Part shown: positions 9,377-20,159 of the stretch, one piece after another | Layout: each line of letters starts with the position of its first letter | Numbering within the stretch: the first letter of the stretch is position 1 | Assembly: GCF_900108305.1 (NCBI RefSeq) | Contig: NZ_FNUX01000003.1 | Coordinates: 124,001-188,000, forward strand | Source: Nitrosomonas ureae | Lineage (GTDB): Bacteria; Pseudomonadota; Gammaproteobacteria; Burkholderiales; Nitrosomonadaceae | Reading direction: 5' to 3' | Length of the DNA: 64,000 nt | Notes under the pieces: model-generated | What the model was told of the DNA's origin: nothing | What the model saw: the letters and a program-made list of their open reading frames with translations, nothing else | Databases searched by the model: none | Position numbers and translations under genes: made by a program

Positions 9377-10104
9377 AGCGTTTTATCTCCAGTCATTATA
9401 CGAAACTTATCGCTTTCACTAATCCTGCCGCGGAAATATCAGCTTATCCGTTGCAAAACCCAATTCTGCGGCTCGTTGCATGAACTGATCAACTGATAGC
9501 ATCACTGACCGTAGGTGTTCTTGCCAGCAATCACAGATACGATTTGTCATAGCTGGTCACAAAAACGTATTGATAGTTTTCCCCATCCAATTCAAACACA
9601 ATATAGGCGTCGACGGCCACTCATCCACTCTCCTTACAGCAATATTCTTACCCGCTTCCTCGCCGATATCACCCATAATGATGCCATGAAGATACGGTTT
9701 GGCACAGTCGACATATCCAGCTTTAGTGATGAAAACGACATAGCTGTTGATTGCATTTCTGGAAGTGTAAATGGAATTGAGATGCACAGATAAACAAATA
9801 TTTATAATTTTAGAATAATCGCCTTTTTCTCCACTTTTTCTTAATTACACTCCAGGGCATCAAGATATAAAATGCAGCTATACAGTTAGTTTGCTTAGTC
9901 TCTCAGTCTTTCCGATGCGATTTCTTGCCTTTTGGAACAGGAATTTCTCACAGCGAGTTTGAAGAATCTGGCAGCAAATCATCGCTGAAATTTGTTTATT
10001 TCTTATTTTTATAAGTCATTTAGATTTACCAAACAGTTATTATTATCAAATTAAACAATTAATTGCGACATGACAAAGCCAAACTTCCAAACATCTAGAA
10101 ATAA
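9377..10104. other. Intergenic region, possibly holding a decayed gene
   Basis: No intact gene. On the minus strand, a frame from 9787 (MHLNSIYTSRNAINSY) runs toward 9640. A second, one-base-shifted frame (VDAYIVFELDGENYQYVF) then has a protein-like composition and stops near 9533. This could be a frameshifted remnant of a small gene, but I do not recognise the family and the evidence is thin. Confidence 0.3.
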
Positions 10105-10143
10105 TGTGAATTAAATGTGAAATAAGTGTGAACTTTTTGTGAA
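10105..10143 (+). promoter_or_regulatory. Four TGTGAA direct repeats at exact 11-bp period
   Basis: TGTGAA begins at 10105, 10116, 10127 and 10138, with AT-rich 5-base spacers. Direct hexamer repeats on one helical turn are the geometry bound by OmpR/PhoB-family response regulators (pho boxes are 7-mers with 4-base spacers, also 11 bp). The array ends 68 bases before the small membrane protein gene at 10212. A matching array precedes the paralogue at 46667-46840. No OmpR-type regulator gene lies in this window. Confidence 0.7.
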
Positions 10144-10211
10144 GTTATTCGTCGAATGATCAGCAACGTATTTTTAAACAATTTCGATAATTTTTAATCA
10201 AGGAGATTCTC

Positions 10212-10406
10212 ATGACTACCAATCAAATTTTTACTATTACAGCATTAGTCATCAGTGGAGTTTTTTTTGGAATTTTATTCATGGTCGGATTGCCACAATC
10301 AATTTTAGAGTGGGTAATTACAGATGGCGCGCTTGCCGTCATTCTTTACATAAGTTACCTGGCGATAGGTGTGTTCAAAGGAACATCCACACGAAGAATG
10401 CGCTGA
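10212..10406 (+). CDS. Tiny two-helix membrane protein, family member A
   Basis: A 64-residue protein: a short polar start (MTTNQIF), a hydrophobic helix, a loop with LPQSILEW, a second helix containing ITDGALAVILYISYLAI and a basic tail (TSTRRMR). It is clearly paralogous to the next gene and more weakly to the proteins at 43937-44149 and 46667-46840; the shared core is [LI][ST]D-x-x-L followed by [LI][YF][IV]-x-YL. AAGGAG lies 8 bases before the ATG. Function unknown. The array of 11-bp repeats upstream suggests strong regulation by a response regulator. Confidence 0.75.
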   Translation: MTTNQIFTITALVISGVFFGILFMVGLPQSILEWVITDGALAVILYISYLAIGVFKGTSTRRMR

Positions 10407-10432
10407 TTTAAAAAGGCAATAGAAAAAAGCAT

Positions 10433-10488
10433 GTTTATTAAGGTGAGCACCTAATGTGAAGTCCTCTTAGTACACAATCTTAATAAAC
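10433..10488. repeat. 10-bp inverted repeat between the two small paralogues
   Basis: GTTTATTAAG (10433-10442) and CTTAATAAAC (10479-10488) are perfect reverse complements 36 bases apart. A lone TGTGAA (10455-10460) lies in the loop. It may be a processing stem or a partial terminator between the two genes. Confidence 0.45.
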
Positions 10489-10508
10489 TTTATTTATAAG
10501 GAGATTTT

Positions 10509-10727
10509 ATGAAAACGAATCAAATTTTTGTTATTTCAGCGATAGTCATTACGACCACATTTTTTGGTGCTTTATCAGTGTTTGATTTACCAGAGTCTGT
10601 AACAGACTGGCTTATTTCTGATGTCATTCTCGGCGCAATACTGTACATCAATTATCTCGTGATTGCTATGTTAAGTGATTCACCAAAAAGCAGAATGCAC
10701 TACACGAGAAAAAAAGTTACTGTATAA
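10509..10727 (+). CDS. Tiny two-helix membrane protein, family member B
   Basis: A 72-residue paralogue of the preceding gene. Both share NQIF at residues 4-7, FFG in the first helix, LP-x-S before the loop, W-[VL]-I-[ST]-D and ILYI-x-YL in the second helix. The tail is basic (SRMHYTRKKVTV). AAGGAG lies 7 bases before the ATG. It ends 24 bases before a strong intrinsic terminator, so A and B probably form one transcription unit that arose by tandem duplication. Function unknown. Confidence 0.75.
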   Translation: MKTNQIFVISAIVITTTFFGALSVFDLPESVTDWLISDVILGAILYINYLVIAMLSDSPKSRMHYTRKKVTV

Positions 10728-10751
10728 AACTCTTCTAAGACTCTCCAATTT

Positions 10752-10797
10752 AATGGGATTAAGGCAATTAGTTCAATTGCCTTAATCCCATTTTTTT
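10752..10797 (+). terminator. Strong intrinsic terminator
   Basis: An 18-bp perfect stem (10752-10769 with 10775-10792), a 5-base loop and a T run to 10797. It ends the transcription unit of the two small membrane protein genes. Confidence 0.93.
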
Positions 10798-10825
10798 ATT
10801 CAAAAATTAAACTGTGTCGGATCAA

Positions 10826-11794
10826 TCATAGCTGCTTAAATCGTTCAGGTGATTGATCAAGCCAATGAATCAATCCTTGTGCATTCAGACGGATATCCGT
10901 GTTCAACAGATCATTTATTTCATTTCGCGGCAATTGACAACCATGCTCTGACAAGTTTTGCAAAAGCAAATTTCTTAACGCCTCAGAAATGATCGACTGT
11001 CTCTCAACTCCATCATCTTTTGCGCGTTGCGCAATCGTAACGTGTGCATCAATCAGATCATGCAGAGATTGCGCATGACATGCTAAATTACCAATCCGAC
11101 TATAGTGCGTCAAATACGCATAGCGTGGTTTATAACTCATGATGCGGTCAATTGAAGTATGTGCCGCAACAGGATCAAATTGAACGGGCGAAGTGGTCGG
11201 AAATACAAATTCTTTCCCATTGACATCAAACTCCCGATACGAAACTCCAAAAGTATCACCTGTAAAAAAAGACTGGCTACGCTCGTCATAGATGCAGTTA
11301 TGGTGACGCGCATGACCAGGCGTATCAAGAAACAATAGCGAACGTCCATTAAGATTAATGCGGCTTTCGTCAGGCGCTTCCACGATACGCTCGATATTAA
11401 TCGGAATAATCTCACCATATACGCGTTTAAATTCGGCTTCTCCATAAACACTCATTGCACCGGCAACAAGCCGTATCGGATTTGCCATATGGCTCGCGCC
11501 ACGAGGATGAACAACCAGCTTGGCATTCGGGAAAAATTGCATACACTGGCTTGCACCGCCGGCATGATCAAGATGAATATGCGTCAAAATTACGTAGGCT
11601 ACGTCTTCAGCAGCAATATTCTTTTGCTCGAGCGCTGCAACTACACCTGGAACGGAAAAGGATGTACCGGTATCCACCAGTGCAGCCACCCCTTTCTCGG
11701 CAATCAAGTGTATCGCTGCTCGTCTAGGGCGGTGAAATTGTGCATCAATGGCACTGATACCATATTCATAATCGGTAATAAGCGGTAATGACAT
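10826..11794 (-). CDS. MBL-fold metallo-hydrolase
   Basis: A 322-residue cytoplasmic metallo-beta-lactamase-fold hydrolase. The metal motif THIHLDHAGG is at 71-80 (His72, His74, Asp76, His77). A later LFLDTPGHARHH and FFTGDTFG supply the third His and the bridging Asp, and YAYLTHYSRIG the last His. The substrate cannot be told from sequence; glyoxalase II-like thioesters or lactones are common for this fold. It starts 39 bases after the acs stop on the same strand, so it is probably co-transcribed with acetyl-CoA synthetase, which hints at a thioester substrate. Confidence 0.85.
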   Translation of the reverse strand: MSLPLITDYEYGISAIDAQFHRPRRAAIHLIAEKGVAALVDTGTSFSVPGVVAALEQKNIAAEDVAYVILTHIHLDHAGGASQCMQFFPNAKLVVHPRGASHMANPIRLVAGAMSVYGEAEFKRVYGEIIPINIERIVEAPDESRINLNGRSLLFLDTPGHARHHNCIYDERSQSFFTGDTFGVSYREFDVNGKEFVFPTTSPVQFDPVAAHTSIDRIMSYKPRYAYLTHYSRIGNLACHAQSLHDLIDAHVTIAQRAKDDGVERQSIISEALRNLLLQNLSEHGCQLPRNEINDLLNTDIRLNAQGLIHWLDQSPERFKQL

Positions 11795-11833
11795 ATCTCT
11801 CCGGTTGTTTAAAAATCTTTAATTCGAAAAATC

Positions 11834-13804
11834 CTATTTTTCTGGATATTTTAATTGTTCAAGGATAGCCGGATTCTCCAGCGTGGAAACATCCTGGGTG
11901 ATTTCTTCACCTTTGGCAAGACTGCGCAATAGCCGACGCATAATTTTTCCGGATCGGGTTTTCGGTAAATTTTCTCCAAAACGAATTTCATCAGGCTTGG
12001 CAATAGGACCAATTTCTTTCGCCACCCACTCACGCAATGTATGAGTAATTTGCGTAATTTCCTCTGCGTGTGGATATTGGCCTTTTAGCACCACAAAAGC
12101 TATTACGGCTTCTCCTTTTATTTCATGTGGCTTACCAACCACGGCAGCCTCTGCAACTGAAGGGTGCGCTACCAGCGCCGATTCAATTTCCATCGTTCCC
12201 AACCTGTGTCCGGATACGTTCAGCACATCGTCAGTACGCCCCATGATCCAGAAATAACCTTCTATGTCACGATATGCGGAATCACCTGACACATAATATT
12301 TACCGCAACCAATATCCTTTGAAAAATACGCCTCTTTGAAGCGTTCAGAATCACCCCACAGGGTACGAATCTGTGAAGGAAATGGTTTCTTGATTACCAG
12401 AAAACCGCCCTTACCGTTTTCGACATCATGCCCAGCTTCATCGACTATCGCTGCCGAAATTCCCGGCAAAGGAAAAGTACATGAACCCGGCTTGAGCGCA
12501 ATTGCACCCGGCGCCGGTGCAATCATATGGCTGCCTGTTTCCGTTTGCCACCAAGTATCAACGATCGGACAACGTGACCGGCCTACTTTTTCATAAAACC
12601 ACATCCAAGCCTCCGGATTAATCGGCTCACCTACTGAGCCCAGCAATCGCAATGATGAAAGCTCGTATTGTTCGGGCAAATCCGCACCGAGCTTAATCAA
12701 GGAGCGAATTGCGGTGGGTGCCGTGTAAAATGTCGTAACTTTGTGTTTCTGTATAATTTCCCAAAAACGCCCGGCATTAGGATAAGTCGGTATTCCTTCA
12801 AAAATCACTTGGGTGGCCCCCATCGCAAGAGGTCCATAAGCCACATAACTGTGACCGGTAATCCAGCCGACATCCGCAGTACACCAAAACACATCGGCAG
12901 GCTTGTAGTCAAAAATCCATTGCATGCTTTCTTTGGTTCCAAGCAAATAGCCCGCGCTGGAATGTTGAACACCTTTAGGTTTACCCGTGGATCCAGAAGT
13001 ATAAAGTGTAAATAATGGGTGTTCGGCACCTACCCATTCAGGTTCACATTGGAGGCCGGCATTTTCCGTAAACTCATGCCACCAAACATCACGCGCGGGA
13101 TCAAATCGAATATCGGCACCCGTACGTTGATAAACCACGACCAATCGCACGAAAGCCGTATCAGCCTTACTCAAGGCTTCATCAACAATTAATTTGAGTG
13201 GATTGCGTTTACCCCCGCGCACCTGTTCATCGGCCGTGATAACTGCTACTGCACCCGCATCTTGGATGCGCTCATGCAAGCTTTTGGCTGAAAATCCGCC
13301 AAATACCACTGAATGAATTGCACCAATACGTGCGCAGGCCTGCATTGCAACAACCGCTTCAATACGCATCGGCATGTATATGACGACTCGATCTCCTTTG
13401 TTAATGTTTTGTGATTTCAGCGCATTGGCAAGCTTACAAACACGCTGATGAAGATCGTGGTACGTTGAGCGTATTATTTCTCCGTCATCGGATTCAAAAA
13501 TGATAGCAACCTTATCGGCTTGCGTTTCCAGATGCCGATCAAGGCAATTATAAGAAACATTTAACTCACCATCACTGAACCACTGAAAAAATGGAGCCAT
13601 CCGATCATTCAACACTTGCGTAAAAGGTTTATGCCATGCGATCTGTTCTTGTGCCCGTTTTGCCCAGAAACTCAGATTGTCGTCCTCCGCCTCCGCACAT
13701 AAAGCTTGATACGCCTCAAAACTGGGTATGTTGGCTTTGCTGGAAAATTCTTTCGCAGGTGAGAAAATTCGGGTTTCTTTTAATATTGATTCAATGGTCG
13801 GCAT
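11834..13804 (-). CDS. acs: Acetyl-CoA synthetase
   Basis: AMP-forming acetate-CoA ligase, converting acetate, ATP and CoA to acetyl-CoA in the cytoplasm. The 656-residue length is usual for Acs. Visible motifs are the ATP-binding [11 protein letters not shown], the hinge region [13 protein letters not shown] and the C-terminal [11 protein letters not shown], where Lys620 is the conserved catalytic lysine that is acetylated in other bacteria. I chose the ATG at 13804 ([12 protein letters not shown]) because GGAGA lies 7 bases upstream; the frame stays open for nine further codons but that extension is not family-like. In an autotroph it probably salvages acetate. Confidence 0.95.
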   Translation of the reverse strand: MPTIESILKETRIFSPAKEFSSKANIPSFEAYQALCAEAEDDNLSFWAKRAQEQIAWHKPFTQVLNDRMAPFFQWFSDGELNVSYNCLDRHLETQADKVAIIFESDDGEIIRSTYHDLHQRVCKLANALKSQNINKGDRVVIYMPMRIEAVVAMQACARIGAIHSVVFGGFSAKSLHERIQDAGAVAVITADEQVRGGKRNPLKLIVDEALSKADTAFVRLVVVYQRTGADIRFDPARDVWWHEFTENAGLQCEPEWVGAEHPLFTLYTSGSTGKPKGVQHSSAGYLLGTKESMQWIFDYKPADVFWCTADVGWITGHSYVAYGPLAMGATQVIFEGIPTYPNAGRFWEIIQKHKVTTFYTAPTAIRSLIKLGADLPEQYELSSLRLLGSVGEPINPEAWMWFYEKVGRSRCPIVDTWWQTETGSHMIAPAPGAIALKPGSCTFPLPGISAAIVDEAGHDVENGKGGFLVIKKPFPSQIRTLWGDSERFKEAYFSKDIGCGKYYVSGDSAYRDIEGYFWIMGRTDDVLNVSGHRLGTMEIESALVAHPSVAEAAVVGKPHEIKGEAVIAFVVLKGQYPHAEEITQITHTLREWVAKEIGPIAKPDEIRFGENLPKTRSGKIMRRLLRSLAKGEEITQDVSTLENPAILEQLKYPEK

Positions 13805-13979
13805 GCTTGGTCTCCAGTACTTGCAGTTCAATACACTGAATCAGAATTGTATCATTGGCACTCTAATAGATACGGCATTCTTATTTCAAGAGCAGATAAA
13901 CCGAGCCCATAATCCTACAAAAAAGCTGACAGCAGAGACACGAACAATAAACGTTGAAAATCGCTAAGGCAGTACTCTT

Positions 13980-14009
13980 TTGCGAAGTTTATATTCCATA
14001 TTTTATAAA
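13980..14009 (+). promoter_or_regulatory. Candidate promoter of the rimP-nusA-infB operon
   Basis: TTGCGA (13980-13985) and TATAAA (14004-14009) are 18 bases apart. Transcription would begin about 14016, placing the hairpin at 14039-14062 in the 5' leader. Confidence 0.45.
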
Positions 14010-14038
14010 TATTTGTTAAAATTGATGTAGTAGATGCG

Positions 14039-14062
14039 ATGGGCTTTTTCAGCCCATTTTTT
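14039..14062 (+). terminator. Leader hairpin with T tract, possible attenuator before rimP
   Basis: ATGGGCT (14039-14045) pairs with AGCCCAT (14051-14057), followed by six T. It looks like a complete intrinsic terminator, yet it lies between the likely promoter and the rimP ribosome-binding site. NusA stimulates intrinsic termination, so this could be an autoregulatory attenuator. Alternatively it terminates an unseen short upstream transcript. Confidence 0.7.
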
Positions 14063-14077
14063 ATTTGTGGTGGAGCT

Positions 14078-14506
14078 ATGGCACTGGAAGAATTACTGGA
14101 ATCAACTCTGCGTGGTTTAGGTTATGAGTTGGTCGAAGTGGAACGATCAGCACACAACAAATTGCTAAGAATATTTGTAGATAAGGCTGAGGGTATCTGC
14201 ATTGACGATTGCGTAACGATCAGCAACCACTTAAGCCGATTATTAGCAGTCGAAAATATTGATTATGGCCGATTAGAGGTTTCATCACCAGGATTAGACA
14301 GGCCCTTACGGAGAGAAGCGGATTTTCTTCGGTTTAGAGGAGAAACAATAAAATTAAAGTTGCGCATCCCCTTAGAGGGTCAAAAAAATTTTGTAGGGAT
14401 ATTACGAGAAGTGGATAATGGCATAATAAAACTTGAAATCGAAGGAAAGTTATTAGACCTTGAATTAAGTAACGTCGGAAAAGCTCGTTTGGTTCCAAAA
14501 TTGTAG
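14078..14506 (+). CDS. rimP: Ribosome maturation factor RimP
   Basis: Cytoplasmic 30S-subunit assembly factor of 142 residues. The typical RimP blocks are present: [28 protein letters not shown] and [16 protein letters not shown] start it at the ATG at 14078 ([10 protein letters not shown]), preceded by GGTGGAG. The upstream ATG at 14039 is part of the leader hairpin and would add 13 non-family residues. It is the first gene of the conserved rimP-nusA-infB-rbfA-truB translation operon. Confidence 0.93.
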   Translation: MALEELLESTLRGLGYELVEVERSAHNKLLRIFVDKAEGICIDDCVTISNHLSRLLAVENIDYGRLEVSSPGLDRPLRREADFLRFRGETIKLKLRIPLEGQKNFVGILREVDNGIIKLEIEGKLLDLELSNVGKARLVPKL

Positions 14507-14529
14507 GATAAGGATTTAACTGGAGGATT

Positions 14530-16002
14530 ATGAGCCGCGAAATTTTACTGTTAGTTGATGCATTAGCGCGTGAAAAATCAGTTGAAAAAGAAATTGTTTT
14601 CACAGCCTTGGAGCTTGCATTATCATCCGCCACCAAGAAACGGTTTCAAGAGGATATTGAAACACGCATTTCTATCGATAGAGAAACAGGAGATCATCAA
14701 TCTTTCCGTCGCTGGTTGGTTGTAAACGACGATTCCGTGGAAGATTCAGCGCGCCAAGTCGTTTTAAGTGATGCAATAAAAATTGATGCTAATATCCAAG
14801 TGGGCGATTATCTTGAAAAACCCCTGGAGCCTATCGAATTCGGGCGTATCGGAGCACAAGCGGCAAAGCAAGTGATTTTCCAGAAAATACGTGAAGCAGA
14901 ACGCGAACAAACTCTGAATGATTTTCTTGAACGAGAAGATTATTTAATTAACGGCACGATTAAGCGCATGGAGCGCGGCAATGCCATTATTGAGTCCGGA
15001 AAAATTGAAGCGGAATTGCCACGCGACCAGATGATACCTAAAGAAAACTTGCGCGTCGGTGATCGCGTGCGTGCCTATTTATACAAGGTTGATCGTGCGG
15101 CCAGGGGGCCACAACTAAAACTTTCACGCATCTCTCCCGAATTTCTAATGAAGTTATTCGAATTAGAAGTTCCAGAGATTGAAGAAGGTCTATTGGAAAT
15201 TAAAGCAGCTGCCCGTGACCCAGGATCACGCGCCAAGATCGCCGTTAAATCGAACGATCAACGCATTGACCCTATTGGAACCTGCGTAGGCATGCGCGGA
15301 TCCCGTGTACAAGCAGTGATTAGCGAGTTGGCGGGTGAGCGCGTTGATATCATTTTGTGGTCCGATGACCCTGCCACTTTCATTATTAATGCATTGGCAC
15401 CTGCAGAAATCAGCAGCATCATGGTCGATGAAGAAAAACACAGCATGGATATTGTCGTCGACGATGATAATCTCGCGCAGGCTATTGGCCGGGGCGGGCA
15501 AAATGTACGTTTAGCTTCCGAGCTAACAGGCTGGGAGCTCAATATCATGACCATTGAGGAATCTAAAACCAAGCAAGAACAGGAAACATCACAAATCTGT
15601 CAACTTTTCATGCAAAAATTGGATGTTGATGAAGAAATTGCAGAAATACTTATGCAGGAAGGTTTTGTTTCTCTTGAAGAAGTAGCTTATATCCCATTAA
15701 ATGAGATGCTGGAAATCGAATCATTAGACGAAGAAACAGTCAATGAGATAAGAAATCGGGCGCGCAATGTATTATTGACAGATGCTATTGCTAATGAAGA
15801 AAAAGTCGAGCATGTTGCCGAAGATTTGCTTTCAATCGAAGGAATGGATATTAATATTATTCGAGAGTTGGCAGCAAAGGGTATCATTACCCAATCTGAT
15901 TTGGCTGATTTAGCTGCTGATGACTTGGTTGAGATAACCGGTATTGATATTAAACTTGCAAGTCAATTAATTATTAAAGCACGTGAACCCTGGTTTACTT
16001 AA
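14530..16002 (+). CDS. nusA: Transcription termination/antitermination factor NusA
   Basis: A 490-residue RNA polymerase-binding factor that modulates pausing, termination and antitermination. The order is the N-terminal polymerase-binding domain (about 1-130), an S1 domain ([18 protein letters not shown]), two KH domains ([17 protein letters not shown] and the [17 protein letters not shown] loop) and two C-terminal acidic helix-hairpin repeats (about 355-490), the form found in proteobacteria. GGAGG precedes the ATG. It starts 23 bases after rimP. Confidence 0.97.
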   Translation: MSREILLLVDALAREKSVEKEIVFTALELALSSATKKRFQEDIETRISIDRETGDHQSFRRWLVVNDDSVEDSARQVVLSDAIKIDANIQVGDYLEKPLEPIEFGRIGAQAAKQVIFQKIREAEREQTLNDFLEREDYLINGTIKRMERGNAIIESGKIEAELPRDQMIPKENLRVGDRVRAYLYKVDRAARGPQLKLSRISPEFLMKLFELEVPEIEEGLLEIKAAARDPGSRAKIAVKSNDQRIDPIGTCVGMRGSRVQAVISELAGERVDIILWSDDPATFIINALAPAEISSIMVDEEKHSMDIVVDDDNLAQAIGRGGQNVRLASELTGWELNIMTIEESKTKQEQETSQICQLFMQKLDVDEEIAEILMQEGFVSLEEVAYIPLNEMLEIESLDEETVNEIRNRARNVLLTDAIANEEKVEHVAEDLLSIEGMDINIIRELAAKGIITQSDLADLAADDLVEITGIDIKLASQLIIKAREPWFT

Positions 16003-16087
16003 TTTTAATAACTGGTTAGTAATAGATTAGCCGACATGTTTTATTTTAGTGGAACCATCTGTAGTTTTGATTGTTGAAAGGTTATAA

Positions 16088-18745
16088 ATGGCTCAAATGA
16101 GTGTGGAACAATTTGCGAATGAACTGGGTTTGCTACCGGCAGTGCTGCTGGAGCAGCTTAAAGCTGCCGGTGTAAAAAAGATGCTGGCAGAAGACAGTTT
16201 AACTGAGCAAGATAAAGCTCTACTACTTGATTATCTTAGGAAAACCCACGGCACAACTGAGACCAAAAGCAAAGTTACTCTAACACGCCGACAAACCTCT
16301 GAGATTCGAAAATCTGACAGTACCGGCCGAGCACGGACCATTCAAGTAGAAGTTAGAAAAAGACGCGTCCTGACAAAACCAATGATGACTGGAGATGCTG
16401 ACGCTACACCGGCAATGGCGAGTAAATCGGCGGATGTCACAAAGCAAGCTGCTGCGGGATCCATCATTGATGAAAATCAATTGGCTCTGCGCAATGAAGA
16501 AGCAAGAAAACAAGCTGAGCTAATTGCACTTCAAGCTGAGGAAGTAAGACAAAAAAGAGCGCGCAAAAGCACTGAAGCAACTGATCATGCACAAAAGAAA
16601 GCTACCAAAGCGGAAATAATTACTGAAACCAGTCCGACAACAATCAATCCGCAGTCTTCAGAAACTGCTCAACCCATTACGGATGTACACCCGCCAATCA
16701 CCGCCAAGAATAATGAAATTGAACAACAAGGCAATACAGATTCACAATCCAGCCCGACTGGCGGGACATTACATAAACCTATAGTAAAAGCTGAAGAAAA
16801 AACGGATAAGAAAAAGAAACAAGCCAAGCAACAAGTCGTTTGGAAAGATGAAAATACCAAAAAACGGGGTGTCAAAACCCATGGCGACCTTACGGGCGGA
16901 CAAGGATGGAGAACCCGTAGAGATAAGCATAGTAAGCCTACCCATACGGAAGAACAGAATATTCATGGATTCTCCGCTCCGACGGAACCGATTGTGCGCG
17001 ACGTTATGGTGCCGGAAACCATTTCGGTAGGTGCACTTGCGCAGAAAATGTCGGTTAAGGCTGCTGATGTCATTAAAGTATTGATGAAAATGGGCAGCAT
17101 GGTGACGATCAATCAAATGTTGGATCAAGATACCGCCATGATCGTTGTGGAAGAAATGGGACATACTGCAAAATATGCCGAATTGGATAACCCGGAAAAC
17201 TTCCTTGCCGACCGTGAATCTTCAATTACTGAAGTAGAATTGGTTGCGCGCGCTCCTGTAGTTACTGTTATGGGCCATGTTGATCATGGAAAAACTTCAT
17301 TATTGGACTACATTCGTCGCACGCGTGTTGCTGGCGGAGAGGCTGGCGGCATTACCCAGCATATCGGCGCTTACCATGTAGAAACTGATCACGGCATGAT
17401 CACCTTCTTAGACACGCCCGGCCATGAAGCATTTACCGCAATGCGTGCACGTGGCACCAAAATTACCGATATCGTTATTCTCGTAGTCGCCGCAGATGAT
17501 GGTGTTATGCCTCAAACTATTGAAGCGATTCATCATGCAAAAGCGGCAAAACTGCCTATTATTGTGGCAGTCAATAAAATTGATAAGCCTGACGCGAATG
17601 CTGAACGCATTAGACAGGAATTGATTGCCCACGAGGTTTTACCTGAAGAATGGGGGGGCGATACAATGTTCGTTGAGGTTTCGGCTAAAACAGGTCAAGG
17701 TATTGATACCTTACTGGAAACCATATTACTACAAGCTGAAGTACTGGAACTCAAAGCACCGGTCAATACCCCCGCCAAAGGGATCGTGATTGAATCACGC
17801 CTGGATAAAGGCCGCGGTCCCGTCGCTACAATTCTGGTGCAATCAGGAATACTGAAACGCGGCGATGCGCTGCTGGCTGGCGCGGTGTTTGGTAAGGTAC
17901 GAGCCATGAATGACGAAAATGGTAAAGCAATCAAACAAGCAGGAACATCTATTCCGGTTGAAATCCAGGGTTTATCCGAAGTTCCTGAAGCTGGCGAGAC
18001 AGTTCTTGCATTGGATGACGAACGAAAAGCACGGGAAATCGCATTATTCCGGCAAGGTAAATACCGGGATGTAAAATTTGCCAAACAACAGGCCGCAAAA
18101 CTCGAAAACGTTTTTGATCAACAAGAAGATGTGAAAATATTATCATTGATCATTAAAGCGGATGTTCAGGGATCCTGTGGCGCATTGGCATATGCTTTAC
18201 AGAAACTGGCAACTGATGAAGTTAAGGTCAACATTATCCACAGCGCAGTGGGCGCGATTATTGAATCAGATGTCAATTTGTCGATAGCATCAAAAGCTGT
18301 GATTATTGGTTTTAATGTCCGCGCAGATGCAGGCGCGCGCAAATTAATAGCTTCCAACGGCGTCGATGTGCGTTATTACAATATCATTTACGAAGCCGTT
18401 GAAGAAATAAAAGCAGCACTCTCAGGATTAATGTCACCTGAACGCAAAGAAAGTATTTTAGGCTTGATTGATATTCGTGAAATCTATCGTATACCTAAGG
18501 TAGGTGCAGTAGCCGGATGCTACGTATTGGATGGCATCGTCAAGAGGAATTCGTTAGTCAGAGTATTACGGGATGACTTAGTAATTCACAGCTGCGAGCT
18601 TGATTCGCTGAAGCGCTTTAAAGATGATGTTAAAGAAGTCAGAGAAGGCTTTGAATGTGGTTTATCACTCAAGAATTTTAATGATATTCAAGTAGGCGAC
18701 CAATTGGAAGTCTATGAAATTGTCGAAACTGCACGCTTCCTATAG
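16088..18745 (+). CDS. infB: Translation initiation factor IF-2
   Basis: An 885-residue GTPase that places initiator tRNA on the ribosome. Residues 1-60 form the IF2 N-terminal domain, about 90-300 a long charged Lys/Glu/Ala/Gln-rich linker, then a second N-domain (about 305-360) and the G domain with GHVDHGKT at 396-403, DTPGHEAF and NKID. Domains II-IV follow to the C terminus. The linker explains the length, which is usual for beta-proteobacteria. It is 85 bases downstream of nusA and continues the operon. Confidence 0.97.
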   Translation: MAQMSVEQFANELGLLPAVLLEQLKAAGVKKMLAEDSLTEQDKALLLDYLRKTHGTTETKSKVTLTRRQTSEIRKSDSTGRARTIQVEVRKRRVLTKPMMTGDADATPAMASKSADVTKQAAAGSIIDENQLALRNEEARKQAELIALQAEEVRQKRARKSTEATDHAQKKATKAEIITETSPTTINPQSSETAQPITDVHPPITAKNNEIEQQGNTDSQSSPTGGTLHKPIVKAEEKTDKKKKQAKQQVVWKDENTKKRGVKTHGDLTGGQGWRTRRDKHSKPTHTEEQNIHGFSAPTEPIVRDVMVPETISVGALAQKMSVKAADVIKVLMKMGSMVTINQMLDQDTAMIVVEEMGHTAKYAELDNPENFLADRESSITEVELVARAPVVTVMGHVDHGKTSLLDYIRRTRVAGGEAGGITQHIGAYHVETDHGMITFLDTPGHEAFTAMRARGTKITDIVILVVAADDGVMPQTIEAIHHAKAAKLPIIVAVNKIDKPDANAERIRQELIAHEVLPEEWGGDTMFVEVSAKTGQGIDTLLETILLQAEVLELKAPVNTPAKGIVIESRLDKGRGPVATILVQSGILKRGDALLAGAVFGKVRAMNDENGKAIKQAGTSIPVEIQGLSEVPEAGETVLALDDERKAREIALFRQGKYRDVKFAKQQAAKLENVFDQQEDVKILSLIIKADVQGSCGALAYALQKLATDEVKVNIIHSAVGAIIESDVNLSIASKAVIIGFNVRADAGARKLIASNGVDVRYYNIIYEAVEEIKAALSGLMSPERKESILGLIDIREIYRIPKVGAVAGCYVLDGIVKRNSLVRVLRDDLVIHSCELDSLKRFKDDVKEVREGFECGLSLKNFNDIQVGDQLEVYEIVETARFL

Positions 18746-18774
18746 CAAGTGCTCACACGACATATATAGCACAC

Positions 18775-19158
18775 ATGCCCAAAGATTTTTCCCGTAGTTT
18801 ACGTATAGCTGATCAAATACAGCGTGAATTAGCAGACTTAATACAAAATGAAATCAAGGATCCACGCATCAAACAAATTACCATCACCGCTGTCGAGGTA
18901 ACGCGCGATTATAGTCACGCCAAGATTTTTTACACTACGCTAGTGCATCAGGATGAAGTTCTTTTGACAGAGAAAGGCTTGGAGCACGCCAAAGGTTTTT
19001 TACGCTCAAATTTATCTCACCGCATGAAATTGCGCCTTGTACCACAACTCCATTTTATTTATGATGAGTCAGTTGAGCGCGGTGTTCGCTTGTCAAAATT
19101 AATCGACGAAGCCATCGCCCAAGATAAGGCAATCCATCAAACAGATTCAGATAAATAA
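18775..19158 (+). CDS. rbfA: Ribosome-binding factor A
   Basis: A 127-residue KH-fold factor that binds the 30S subunit and supports 16S rRNA 5'-end maturation. Recognised by RIADQIQRELADLIQNEI at the N terminus, DPRIKQITITAVEVTRDYSHAK and LRSNLSHRMKLRLVPQLHF. It starts 29 bases after infB in the conserved order. Confidence 0.95.
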   Translation: MPKDFSRSLRIADQIQRELADLIQNEIKDPRIKQITITAVEVTRDYSHAKIFYTTLVHQDEVLLTEKGLEHAKGFLRSNLSHRMKLRLVPQLHFIYDESVERGVRLSKLIDEAIAQDKAIHQTDSDK

Positions 19159-19199
19159 TCAATTTCAGTTGACTCCACATTAGTATTTCACCGAATAAT

Positions 19200-20159
19200 T
19201 TGATTAAGTCTAGAAAACGTAATATCAGTGGCGTCTTATTATTGGATAAGCCTTATGGAATTTCTTCCAATAAGGCATTGCAGACTGCAAAACAATTGCT
19301 CTTTGCCGCCAAATGTGGACATACCGGCACGCTGGATCCTATGGCCACCGGATTACTGCCGATTTGTTTTGGCGAAGCTACAAAATTCTCATCAATGCTG
19401 TTGGGTGCCGACAAAACCTATGAAGCAACATTGAAGCTCGGTTTTATGAGCACTACCGGTGATGCGGAAGGCATAATCAGCCAGGTTGCCGCAACTGTTC
19501 AAAACCCGACATTCACAGCGTGTCAGCAAACACTGTCGCAATTTATCGGAAAAATCAAACAAATGCCGCCCATGTTCAGCGCACTCAAACATCACGGCAA
19601 ACCACTTTATTGTTATGCCAGAAATGGTGAAACCATTGAACGTCAAGCACGCGAAATAACCATCCATGGAATTCAAATTCGATCACTCAACTGCGATGAA
19701 TTGCAATTAAGCATTCAATGCGGTACCGGCACTTACGTCCGGGTACTCGCTGAAGACATTGGCAAAGCGCTGGGATGCGGCGGAGCCTACTTGACTGGCT
19801 TACGACGCACTGCAATTGATCGTTTTAATTTATCACAAGCCTATACTTTATCCGCACTTGAAAATATGAGTGCATCTGAACGCGACAATTCTTTATTACC
19901 CATAGATTATTTGCTGCAAGATTACCCTTCAATTACTCTAGATCGTTTGAGCGCATTACATATTCAACAGGGACGCAATATTTTATGCCCATCAGCCATG
20001 CATGGCGTTATCAAGAACGGAAGGCAAGTGCGATTGTATACCGAGCAGGATCAGTTCTTAGGACTGGGTGAGATCACAATAGAGCAAACTATTGCAGTAA
20101 AACGATTGCTTTCAGATTCCTATTTACTAAAATGCACCGCACAAAATCTCTCCAGTTAA
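19200..20159 (+). CDS. truB: tRNA pseudouridine-55 synthase TruB
   Basis: A 319-residue enzyme that makes pseudouridine 55 in the T-loop of tRNAs. The catalytic Asp46 is in HTGTLDPMATGLLP, and the N-terminal GVLLLDKPYGISSNKALQ is the usual opening block. The C-terminal PUA-like part ends the protein. The only suitable start is a TTG at 19200 with a poor ribosome-binding site. It is last in the translation operon, 41 bases after rbfA. Confidence 0.94.
   Translation: MIKSRKRNISGVLLLDKPYGISSNKALQTAKQLLFAAKCGHTGTLDPMATGLLPICFGEATKFSSMLLGADKTYEATLKLGFMSTTGDAEGIISQVAATVQNPTFTACQQTLSQFIGKIKQMPPMFSALKHHGKPLYCYARNGETIERQAREITIHGIQIRSLNCDELQLSIQCGTGTYVRVLAEDIGKALGCGGAYLTGLRRTAIDRFNLSQAYTLSALENMSASERDNSLLPIDYLLQDYPSITLDRLSALHIQQGRNILCPSAMHGVIKNGRQVRLYTEQDQFLGLGEITIEQTIAVKRLLSDSYLLKCTAQNLSS

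Noticed and set aside
9557-9787. 76-codon minus-strand frame
   Set aside because: No recognised family, and only becomes protein-like further on in a shifted frame; mentioned as a possible remnant but not called as a gene.
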